From assembly GCA_947487325.1 (NCBI GenBank), contig CANKWG010000057.1, forward strand, positions 1-11,151: a stretch of DNA of 11,151 nucleotides, in the 5' to 3' direction. The first letter of the stretch is position 1, and every line of letters starts with the position of its first letter. The stretch is from Oxalobacteraceae bacterium. Its GTDB lineage: Bacteria; Pseudomonadota; Gammaproteobacteria; Burkholderiales; Burkholderiaceae_D. Positions 1 to 5,942 of the stretch are shown here, one piece after another. The notes under the pieces are model-generated. The model was not told the origin of the DNA, did not search any database, and saw only the letters and a program-made list of their open reading frames with translations. The position numbers were made by a program, and so were the translations under genes.

Positions 1-127
1 CACCACCAAATTTCTTCGACAGCACCGTCGCAATCGCCGCCGTCAGCGTCGTCTTGCCATGGTCAACGTGACCAATCGTGCCCACATTCACGTGCGGTTT
101 GGTCCGCTCAAACTTGCCTTTTGCCAT
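1..127 (-). CDS. tuf: Translation elongation factor EF-Tu, N-terminal fragment (cut by window edge)
   Basis: EF-Tu is the GTPase that carries aminoacyl-tRNA to the ribosomal A site. Only the first 42 codons are present; the gene continues beyond base 1. The protein starts MAKGKFERTKPHVNVGTIGH, and the G1 phosphate-binding loop GHVDHGKT falls at residues 19-26, which is diagnostic of EF-Tu. The ATG at 125-127 is preceded by a good Shine-Dalgarno (AGGAGT on the minus strand, about 7 nt upstream). It is the last visible member of the tRNA-Tyr/Gly/Thr-tuf transcription unit, the arrangement of E. coli tyrU-glyT-thrT-tufB. A 73-nt gap separates it from tRNA-Thr. Whether the genome has a second tuf copy cannot be seen here. 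Confidence 0.97.
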   Translation of the reverse strand, partial: MAKGKFERTKPHVNVGTIGHVDHGKTTLTAAIATVLSKKFGG

Positions 128-200
128 CTTGCACTCCTAACTATTTGATGAGAATGTTCAGGCACGCGCCCGACTGATACCGACAAAATCAAACTTTTTC

Positions 201-275
<75 letters not shown>

Positions 276-325
276 TGCATGTTGCCCGCCGCCCCATTAA
301 AACAAGGCACGTCCAACAAAAACTC

Positions 326-399
326 TGGAGCGGGTGAAGGGAATCGAACCCTCGTCATAAGCTTGGAAGGCTTCAGCTCTACCATTGAGCTACACCCGC
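326..399 (-). tRNA. glyT: tRNA-Gly (anticodon TCC)
   Basis: A complete 74-nt cloverleaf with encoded CCA. The acceptor stem starts GCGGGTG and pairs with CACCCGC, the D arm is GCTC/GAGC, and the anticodon loop CTTCCAA gives anticodon TCC (reads GGA/GGG). The T loop is TTCGATT. It is the middle tRNA of the Tyr-Gly-Thr-tuf cluster, with 50 nt to tRNA-Thr and 66 nt to tRNA-Tyr. Confidence 0.97.
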
Positions 400-465
400 T
401 AGGGTGACCAACCTCGTTCACTACCACTACTCAAGTCTTGGCCGAACCGCTAACGGTTTGCCACC

Positions 466-551
466 TGGTGGAGGGGGCTGGATTCGAACCAGCGTACTCG
501 CAAGAGGGCAGATTTACAGTCTGCTGCCATTAACCACTCGGCCACCCCTCC
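466..551 (-). tRNA. tyrU: tRNA-Tyr (anticodon GTA)
   Basis: An 86-nt class II tRNA with a long variable arm (CCTCTTGCGAG region) and encoded CCA. The acceptor stem GGAGGGG/CCCCTCC is perfect, the anticodon loop CTGTAAA gives anticodon GTA, and the T arm is GCTGG-TTCGAAT-CCAGC. It is first in the tRNA-tuf transcript. Its 5' end lies only about 8 nt from the predicted transcription start. Confidence 0.97.
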
Positions 552-565
552 GCAGGGAACCGCAA

Positions 566-594
566 ACTATAAGGGCGGAGATTATTCTTGTCAA
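566..594 (-). promoter_or_regulatory. Sigma70-type promoter of the tRNA-Tyr-Gly-Thr-tuf operon
   Basis: Read on the minus strand, a perfect -35 TTGACA (589-594) and a -10 TATAGT (566-571, 5 of 6 consensus) are separated by exactly 17 bp. The -10 is followed by TTTGCGG, so transcription should start near 559-560, only about 8 nt before tRNA-Tyr. A near-consensus promoter fits a stable-RNA and EF-Tu operon. Growth-rate or stringent control is likely by analogy with other bacteria, but it is not shown by the sequence. Confidence 0.88.
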
Positions 595-670
595 TTGAAA
601 TAATGCCCAAAAGACCCGTAAAAATGCGTCGAGCTAGGGACTTTTGGCGGGCAAGCAGGTGAGCAGGGAC

Positions 671-874
671 TTACGTGAGGCGGACCAGCTTGGCAACCAA
701 AAAGGCAAGCACGGACCACAGCAGCGTCGAACCAAACGGGAGGCAAAAGAACACGCCACGCCACTGAAAACGCAGATCGCCGGGCAAGCGCCCGATGCCA
801 ATACGACCTAGAAACGGCAAAAGAGGATAAAAGACGCTAATTAACACGAAAATTGCTACAACCCAGCGTATCAT
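671..874 (-). CDS. DUF2905 family small membrane protein, downstream copy
   Basis: A 67-residue protein of unknown function with two hydrophobic helices, at about residues 4-26 and 43-64. The family signature GRLPGDLRF lies between them at residues 28-36, followed by a conserved LPFGST at 45-50. This layout matches DUF2905 proteins. The ATG at 872-874 lies 9 nt after the stop of a second, related gene, so the two are almost certainly co-transcribed; a weak GAAG may serve as ribosome site. By hand count it shares 31 of 64 aligned residues with the upstream copy. Localisation in the inner membrane is inferred from hydrophobicity. No enzymatic motif is visible. Confidence 0.85.
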   Translation of the reverse strand: MIRWVVAIFVLISVFYPLLPFLGRIGIGRLPGDLRFQWRGVFFCLPFGSTLLWSVLAFLVAKLVRLT

Positions 875-883
875 GATCGATCT

Positions 884-1078
884 TCAAATAAATCGCGCAA
901 TGAGGAAAATAACCAGCGACAACAAAACGGTCGACGCAAACGGCAAAAAGAATGTTTTGCCGAAAATACTAAATCTGAGATCGCCGGGCAATCGCCCAAC
1001 ACCCAACTTTTCTAGCCAGGGCAGTATGGAACTGAATATCACCAAGGCTAGAAAAATCGTCAAAAGCCAACGAAACAT
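884..1078 (-). CDS. DUF2905 family small membrane protein, upstream copy
   Basis: A 64-residue hydrophobic protein beginning MFRWLLTIF, with two membrane helices (about residues 3-22 and 43-62) flanking GRLPGDLRF at 28-36 and LPFAST at 45-50, the DUF2905 pattern. The frame stays open upstream to 1171, but family alignment and the MxRW start shared with its neighbour place the start at the ATG 1076-1078. The ribosome site is poor (AGAAAG on the minus strand). Function is unknown. It lies 70 nt downstream of the MidA-type methyltransferase on the same strand, and a weak promoter may lie in that gap. Confidence 0.85.
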   Translation of the reverse strand: MFRWLLTIFLALVIFSSILPWLEKLGVGRLPGDLRFSIFGKTFFLPFASTVLLSLVIFLIARFI

Positions 1079-1118
1079 TGGTCGCTTTCTGTAAGTGTGG
1101 TCCGCCGCAAAAAGCAAC

Positions 1119-1146
1119 AAAATACAATAAATTTCGCCAAAATCAA
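1119..1146 (-). promoter_or_regulatory. Possible weak promoter for the DUF2905 pair
   Basis: On the minus strand, TTGATT (1141-1146) and TATTTT (1119-1124) are 16 bp apart in an AT-rich gap between the methyltransferase and the DUF2905 genes. Both elements match 4 of 6 consensus bases. Such matches are common by chance in AT-rich DNA, so read-through from the methyltransferase gene is an equally good explanation. Confidence 0.3.
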
Positions 1147-1148
1147 TC

Positions 1149-2288
1149 CTAAAGACGATAACTTCGGTCAAATTTCAGCAATTGCACTGGTAGGTCGACG
1201 CCTTGACTCAATAAAAGTACTTTGAACAACTCCCCCATCTCTGCAGGCGAAGTCAGTTTCTGTATCGCCTGAGACTGAGTTAACCAGCGCCGCGCATCCT
1301 CCGGCGAGATTTGCCCCATCAACTCGGTCAATCCTGCGGCAATCAGAAACTCTGCCTGGCTCATATAGGCCGACACCGGCAATCCAGACTCCTGCGCGGC
1401 AAGCGCCACCGCGGTGAAATCCACATGCGCCGTAATATCTTGCAAACCAGGCAAATAAAACACATCCGTATGCACATGGTGCCGGTAATGACACATCACC
1501 GTGCCCTGCTGCCGCTGCGCCAGAAAATACTCTCTCGCAGGAAAGCCGTAGTCTATTAATAAGGCCAGACCACGACCGCCAGACTTCAGCACGTCCGAAA
1601 GCATACGCACAAATCCGCACTGCCGGGGATGCACTTCCGTCAGATAGCCTTCTGGCAAGCCATCCGCCTCCGGAATCTGTGCGACCAACGCGGCATCCGT
1701 TTCCCGATCGCTGAAGACAAAGCGCTCCCCGGACAAGCTGACACCCCGCTCAAACCATCGATCCTGCTGCCTCACCAACAAATGCACCGGCATCGCATCC
1801 AGCACTTCGTTACATAGAATTAGTCCAGAAAATGCGGTTGGCGGTACAGAGAGCCACTGAACCTGAGGAAAACCGGCGAGCATTTCACGCTGGCGCTCAC
1901 GCAAATCGGCAGACAATTCGACGATCAGATACTCGGCCACCGCAACCCCTTGCTCACCAAGGAATTGCATCACATCCAGCGCCAGTCGGCCGGTTCCGGC
2001 ACCAAACTCGAGGATACGCAAGGGCTCGGTTCCAAAGCAATCGATAGCAAATCGTCCGATGGTGGCGCCAAAGAGCGGCGTGATTTCTGGGGCGGTTGTA
2101 AAATCCCCGTCTTTGCCCAGCTTGGACGAGCCACCTGCGTAGTAACCGAGGCCTTCCGCATACAAGGCCAGCTCCATGAAACGAGCGAAAGAAATCCAGT
2201 CGCGATGGGCGCGAATGTCATTTCTGATCAATGATTCCAGCGCGCGCGACGCAACGAGTGCATCCGCAGAGGGCTCGGGTAATGGCAT
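1149..2288 (-). CDS. Class I SAM-dependent methyltransferase, MidA/NDUFAF7 family
   Basis: A 379-residue protein of the COG1565 (MidA/NDUFAF7) family. Visible motifs: FxRFMELALYAEGLGYY near 34-50, GDFTTAPEI at 61-69, the SAM-binding loop EFGAGTG at 94-100, and NEVLDAMPVH at 160-169, which corresponds to the family's conserved post-motif segment. The mitochondrial relative methylates an arginine of the complex I subunit NDUFS2; the substrate of the bacterial proteins is not settled, so I give no gene symbol. The frame is open to 2327, but family alignment places the start at the ATG 2286-2288 (MPLPEPSADAL). The gene is divergent from the pteridine reductase with only 50 bp between starts. An AGGGG lies just 2 nt from the ATG, an unusually tight ribosome site. 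Confidence 0.92.
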   Translation of the reverse strand: MPLPEPSADALVASRALESLIRNDIRAHRDWISFARFMELALYAEGLGYYAGGSSKLGKDGDFTTAPEITPLFGATIGRFAIDCFGTEPLRILEFGAGTGRLALDVMQFLGEQGVAVAEYLIVELSADLRERQREMLAGFPQVQWLSVPPTAFSGLILCNEVLDAMPVHLLVRQQDRWFERGVSLSGERFVFSDRETDAALVAQIPEADGLPEGYLTEVHPRQCGFVRMLSDVLKSGGRGLALLIDYGFPAREYFLAQRQQGTVMCHYRHHVHTDVFYLPGLQDITAHVDFTAVALAAQESGLPVSAYMSQAEFLIAAGLTELMGQISPEDARRWLTQSQAIQKLTSPAEMGELFKVLLLSQGVDLPVQLLKFDRSYRL

Positions 2289-2338
2289 AGCCCCTATTGT
2301 ATAAGGCGGCCGTCTCCCGAAAAACACGAAACCTGAAT
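2289..2338. promoter_or_regulatory. 50-bp divergent promoter region, methyltransferase / pteridine reductase
   Basis: The space between the two start codons must hold both promoters unless one lies inside a gene. The only AT-rich element is ATTGTATAAG at 2296-2305. On the minus strand it reads TACAAT (2296-2301), a good -10, about 7 nt before the methyltransferase ATG, which would give a nearly leaderless mRNA. On the plus strand TATAAG (2300-2305) could be a -10 for the reductase operon. No convincing -35 is seen for either. The two -10 elements overlap, so the promoters may exclude one another. Confidence 0.4.
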
Positions 2339-3106
2339 ATGAACCCTGCTCCGCAAAAAATTGCCCTCATCACCGGCGCCGCGCGCAGGCTGGGTCGCGC
2401 CATTGCGCTAGGCATGGCGGCAGACGGCTGGGATATCGTCGTGCACTACCGCGCATCGCGGGACGAAGCCCTGGATACTGTTGGTGAGATAAATAAGCTC
2501 GGCCGGCGCGCAGCGGCGATTGACTGCGACCTTGCTGATGAATCAGCCACCAAAGCCTTGCTTGATCGCGCCAACGCATTACTGGGGCCAATCAACTGCA
2601 TCGTCAACAACGCTTCGCTGTTCGAATTTGATGACGCCATCAGTTTTAGCAGCGTCAGCCTCAACGCACACATGCAGGCCAATTTGGCCGCACCACTGAT
2701 TCTGGCGCAATCACTGCATGCACACACCGCTACAGGCCAACAGGCGGTGGTGATTAATCTGCTCGATCAGAAGTTATTCAACCTGAACCCCGATTTCCTC
2801 TCTTACACCCTATCCAAGGCGGGACTGCACACCGCGACCACCTTGCTCGCGCAAGCACTCGCGCCAAAAGTGCGCGTGGTCGGGGTGGCACCGGGCCTCA
2901 CACTGGTCTCCGGAGATCAGACTGAAGGCGGCTTTTCAAAAGCCCACCAGCAGACACCTCTTGGCAAAAGCAGTACGCCCGATGACATCGCCGCTGCCGT
3001 GTGTTACCTCGCGCGCGCTCAGGCCGTCACTGGCACCGTACTGGTGGTCGATGGCGGCCAGCATTTGATACCCACGCAACGGGACGTCATGTTCCTTGCT
3101 ACCTGA
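2339..3106 (+). CDS. Pteridine reductase (PTR1/FolM-like short-chain dehydrogenase)
   Basis: A 255-residue SDR enzyme expected to reduce pterins (dihydrobiopterin, dihydromonapterin or dihydrofolate) with NADPH in the cytoplasm. The cofactor loop is TGAARRLG at 12-19; HYR at 36-38 fits NADPH preference; NNAS is at 90-93. The catalytic set is D143, Y156 and K160: aspartate replaces the usual SDR serine and stands 13 residues before the tyrosine, the spacing of D181/Y194/K198 in trypanosomatid PTR1. This supports a pteridine reductase rather than a generic SDR. Family alignment favours the ATG at 2339 over an upstream in-frame TTG at 2297. No clear ribosome site precedes it. folB follows after 31 nt, so the context is pterin/folate metabolism. 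The exact pterin substrate cannot be told. Confidence 0.88.
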   Translation: MNPAPQKIALITGAARRLGRAIALGMAADGWDIVVHYRASRDEALDTVGEINKLGRRAAAIDCDLADESATKALLDRANALLGPINCIVNNASLFEFDDAISFSSVSLNAHMQANLAAPLILAQSLHAHTATGQQAVVINLLDQKLFNLNPDFLSYTLSKAGLHTATTLLAQALAPKVRVVGVAPGLTLVSGDQTEGGFSKAHQQTPLGKSSTPDDIAAAVCYLARAQAVTGTVLVVDGGQHLIPTQRDVMFLAT

Positions 3107-3137
3107 ACTCCCGAATTCTTTTTTTGATTGAACATTC

Positions 3138-3533
3138 ATGGCCACTTTGCTCTTCCATCCGCGACTTACTGATTGTCGCCGCTTGTTTTTACGCGACTAT
3201 CAAGTCATGAGCAACATCGGTGTTCATGATTTCGAAAAGCAGGGGGAACAGCGTGTGCTGTTCAATGTCGATCTTTTCATTCCGCTGGCTGCCTCCACCC
3301 CGGAAGAAGATGAATTGAGTGAAGTGGTCGATTACGATTTCATTCGTTCCACCATTGAAGCACGTGTCGCCCAAGGCCATATTCAGCTGCAGGAAACGCT
3401 GTGCGACGATATCGCTCGGGCGCTGCTGATGCACCCCAAAGTCCGCGGCGTACAGGTTTCAACGCGCAAACCCGATGTGTATCCGGATTGCGAGTCCGTC
3501 GGTGTCGAGATATTCCATATCAAGGATCAGTAA
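3138..3533 (+). CDS. folB: Dihydroneopterin aldolase
   Basis: A 131-residue FolB-type enzyme that cleaves 7,8-dihydroneopterin to 6-hydroxymethyl-dihydropterin and glycolaldehyde in folate synthesis. Visible family residues: IGVHDFEKQGEQRV at 27-40, with E37 matching the pterin-binding or catalytic glutamate; VDYDFI at 64-69; LQETLCDDIA at 84-93, with the second conserved E86; and the catalytic lysine K111 in STRKPDVYPD. The N-terminal 20 residues are typical of betaproteobacterial FolB. The ATG at 3138 has little Shine-Dalgarno character and may depend on coupling to the reductase gene 31 nt upstream. Its TAA (3531-3533) directly abuts the ttcA ATG. Confidence 0.95.
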   Translation: MATLLFHPRLTDCRRLFLRDYQVMSNIGVHDFEKQGEQRVLFNVDLFIPLAASTPEEDELSEVVDYDFIRSTIEARVAQGHIQLQETLCDDIARALLMHPKVRGVQVSTRKPDVYPDCESVGVEIFHIKDQ

Positions 3534-4484
3534 ATGGACATACCTGCTGCGCACGTGACCCAAGCCGACATGGGCCTGACCGCACGTCAGGCAGAGAAAG
3601 CGGCCTACGAAAACAACAAGCTGCACAAACGCCTGTGCCGACTGGTAGGCCAGGCGATTGGTGACTTCAACATGATTGAAGAAGGCGATCGCGTCATGGT
3701 CTGCCTCTCCGGTGGCAAAGACAGCTATGCGCTGCTCGACATCCTGCTCACGCTGCGCGAACGCGCACCGATCAGCTTTGACATCGTGGCCGTCAATCTC
3801 GATCAGAAGCAGCCCAACTTCCCTGCGGATGTGCTGCCAGCCTATCTGCGCAGCATTGATGTGCCATTTCACATCGAGACACAAGATACCTACAGCATCG
3901 TCAAACGCGTCATCCCGGAGGGCAAGACCACATGCTCGCTATGTTCTCGACTGCGTCGCGGCATTCTGTATCGGGTCGCCGATGAACTGGGTGCAACCAA
4001 AATCGCGCTCGGCCATCACCGCGACGACATCATGGAGACCTTCTTCCTGAATATGTTCTTTGGCAGCAAACTCAAAAGCATGCCGCCAAAACTCCAATCC
4101 GATGATGGTCGTCACATCGTGATTCGACCGCTTGCCTACGTACAGGAAGCAGATACCGAACGTTATGCGGCACTGAAAAACTTTCCCATCATTCCCTGCG
4201 ATCTGTGTGGCAGTCAGGAAAATCTTCAGCGCAAGCAAATCAAAGGCATGCTGCGCGAGTGGGAGAAAAAATTTCCTGGCCGCGTAGACAATATTTTTTC
4301 ATCGCTCTCGACCATCGTGCCATCGCATCTGATGGACAGATCGCTGTTCGACTTTGCCAAACTCGAAGTCACTGGCGTGCCGCTTGCCGATGGCGACATC
4401 GCCTTTGACGAAGCGCCTTGCGCGACCAGCGATACGCCCGTGAATATCATTCAACTGCAACCTCAAGCCACAGGCAGCGATTGA
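3534..4484 (+). CDS. ttcA: tRNA 2-thiocytidine biosynthesis protein TtcA
   Basis: A 316-residue ATP-dependent sulfurtransferase-type enzyme that makes 2-thiocytidine at position 32 of certain tRNAs. The PP-loop motif SGGKDS is at 59-64. The [Fe-S] cluster cysteines are C134 and C137 (CSLC), with C222 and C225 in PCDLCGSQ; TtcA uses three of these. HHRDDIMETFFLNMFFG at 161-177 is a further family block. The start follows the folB stop with no gap, and AAGGA inside the end of folB (3522-3526) is well placed for the ATG at 3534, so translation is probably coupled. The 30 residues after the catalytic core are acidic and variable. Pairing with folB is a genome-neighbourhood habit; no shared pathway is evident. 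Confidence 0.96.
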   Translation: MDIPAAHVTQADMGLTARQAEKAAYENNKLHKRLCRLVGQAIGDFNMIEEGDRVMVCLSGGKDSYALLDILLTLRERAPISFDIVAVNLDQKQPNFPADVLPAYLRSIDVPFHIETQDTYSIVKRVIPEGKTTCSLCSRLRRGILYRVADELGATKIALGHHRDDIMETFFLNMFFGSKLKSMPPKLQSDDGRHIVIRPLAYVQEADTERYAALKNFPIIPCDLCGSQENLQRKQIKGMLREWEKKFPGRVDNIFSSLSTIVPSHLMDRSLFDFAKLEVTGVPLADGDIAFDEAPCATSDTPVNIIQLQPQATGSD

Positions 4485-4523
4485 GCCTCGCCAAAATTCC
4501 TGAAAATCACCTGCGCACAGGCA

Positions 4524-4551
4524 CTGCCACAGACAGGGTGCGTGCTAAAAT
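4524..4551 (+). promoter_or_regulatory. Extended -10 promoter for glmU-glmS
   Basis: In the 91-bp gap after ttcA, TAAAAT (4546-4551) is preceded by TG one base away (TGCTAAAAT), an extended -10. CTGCCA at 4524-4529 is a 4 of 6 -35 with a 16-bp spacer. Transcription would start about 18 nt before the glmU ATG. No intrinsic terminator for the ttcA transcript is visible, so read-through from the folate block is possible. Confidence 0.6.
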
Positions 4552-4575
4552 TTTGCACCAACCCAAGACTCGCCT

Positions 4576-5934
4576 ATGAATGTTGTCATCCTCGCTGCCG
4601 GCATGGGAAAACGCATGCAGTCCGACCTGCCCAAGGTCCTGCACCCGCTGGCCGGCAAGCCTCTGCTCTCGCATGTCATCGATACCGCGCGCCATCTCGC
4701 GCCCTCGGCATGCTGCGTCGTTTATGGTCATGGCGGTGATGCCGTACCCTCACGGCTTGCAGCCGATGATCTGCAGTTCGTACTACAGCAACCCCAACTG
4801 GGCACAGGCCATGCCGTCATGCAGGCCGTACCCCACTTGCATGATGATCAACCGACACTGGTGCTCTACGGCGATGTGCCACTGACCAGCGCCAGTACTT
4901 TACAAACATTGATCAGCCGCGCCGGCAAAGAAAAACTGGCCGTGCTCACCGTCGAGCTTGATGATCCCGCTGGCTATGGCCGCATCATTCGTGAAGCGGG
5001 TCGGATTGTGCGCATCGTTGAGCAAAAAGACGCCAACGATACCGAACGCGCAGTCCGCGAAGTCAACACCGGCATTCTGGTCGCGCCCACCCGCGCACTG
5101 AAATCTTGGTTGAGCAAACTCTCCAACAAAAACGCTCAGGGCGAGTACTACCTCACCGACATCATTGCGCAGGCCGTCAGCGAAAACATTCCCGTCGAAT
5201 CGGCACAACCCGCGTTTGTGTGGGAGACACTCGGCGTCAACAGCAAAGTGCAGCTGGCAGAACTCGAGCGAATTCATCAGCGCAATGTCGCTCATCGGTT
5301 GCTTGAGCAAGGTGTCACTCTCGCTGATCCCGCGCGCATTGATGTGCGAGGCGAACTTGTTTGCGGACGAGATGTGAGCATCGATGTCGGCTGCGTCTTT
5401 GAAGGCCGCGTCGAATTGGCCGACGGTGTATCCATCGGCGCACACTGCGTGATCAGCGATGCGCGCATCGGCAAAGGCAGCGCGATACGACCTTTCTCCC
5501 ACATTGATCAGGCAGTGATCGGTGAAGCGTCGCAGATCGGCCCCTACGCTCGACTTCGTCCCGGCACCGAACTCGGTGCCGATGTTCATATCGGTAATTT
5601 CGTCGAAATCAAAAACAGCCAATTCGGCGCACACAGCAAGGCCAATCATCTCGCCTATGTCGGTGATGCCACGGTCGGATCACGCGTCAACATTGGCGCA
5701 GGCACGATCACCTGCAATTACGACGGCGCCAATAAACATCGCACCATCATCGAAGACGATGCGTTCATCGGCAGCGATACTCAGCTCGTCGCACCGGTCA
5801 CCGTCGGCAGAGGCGCGACCTTGGGTGCCGGCACCACGCTGACCAAAGATGCGCCCGCTGACAGCCTCACCGTCTCGCGCGCAAAACAAACTAGCATCAC
5901 GGGCTGGCAACGGCCCGTCAAACAGAAAAAATAG
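4576..5934 (+). CDS. glmU: Bifunctional GlcN-1-P acetyltransferase / GlcNAc-1-P uridylyltransferase GlmU
   Basis: A 452-residue cytoplasmic enzyme that acetylates glucosamine-1-phosphate and then couples it to UTP, giving UDP-GlcNAc for peptidoglycan and lipopolysaccharide. The N-terminal nucleotidyltransferase domain has the signature LAAGMGKRMQSDLPK from residue 6, QQPQLGTGHA at 71-80 and YGDVPL at 98-103, whose aspartate D100 binds metal. EYYLTDI and LGVNSKVQLAELERI mark the domain end. From about residue 245 a left-handed beta-helix of hexapeptide repeats begins. The acetyltransferase histidine is H358 in HLAYVGDA, with NIGAGTITCNYDG following. Length is normal for the family (about 456). 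glmS starts 8 nt after the stop, so the two form an operon. Confidence 0.98.
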   Translation: MNVVILAAGMGKRMQSDLPKVLHPLAGKPLLSHVIDTARHLAPSACCVVYGHGGDAVPSRLAADDLQFVLQQPQLGTGHAVMQAVPHLHDDQPTLVLYGDVPLTSASTLQTLISRAGKEKLAVLTVELDDPAGYGRIIREAGRIVRIVEQKDANDTERAVREVNTGILVAPTRALKSWLSKLSNKNAQGEYYLTDIIAQAVSENIPVESAQPAFVWETLGVNSKVQLAELERIHQRNVAHRLLEQGVTLADPARIDVRGELVCGRDVSIDVGCVFEGRVELADGVSIGAHCVISDARIGKGSAIRPFSHIDQAVIGEASQIGPYARLRPGTELGADVHIGNFVEIKNSQFGAHSKANHLAYVGDATVGSRVNIGAGTITCNYDGANKHRTIIEDDAFIGSDTQLVAPVTVGRGATLGAGTTLTKDAPADSLTVSRAKQTSITGWQRPVKQKK

Positions 5935-5942
5935 GATTCCTC

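Noticed and set aside
3459..3884. 141-residue open frame antisense to folB/ttcA
   Set aside because: Shadow of two certain genes; no recognisable protein pattern.
4594..4620. GlmU signature reads GMGKRM instead of the common GxGTRM
   Set aside because: As far as I recall, this variant is usual in betaproteobacterial GlmU and does not indicate lost activity.
4900..5649. 249-residue open frame antisense to glmU
   Set aside because: It lies wholly within a well-conserved gene on the other strand; its composition is what the codon bias of glmU produces in the complementary frame, and it has no family motif or ribosome site.
5935..5942. glmS ribozyme or riboswitch
   Set aside because: Only 8 nt separate glmU and glmS, and the ribozyme is a feature of Gram-positive bacteria.
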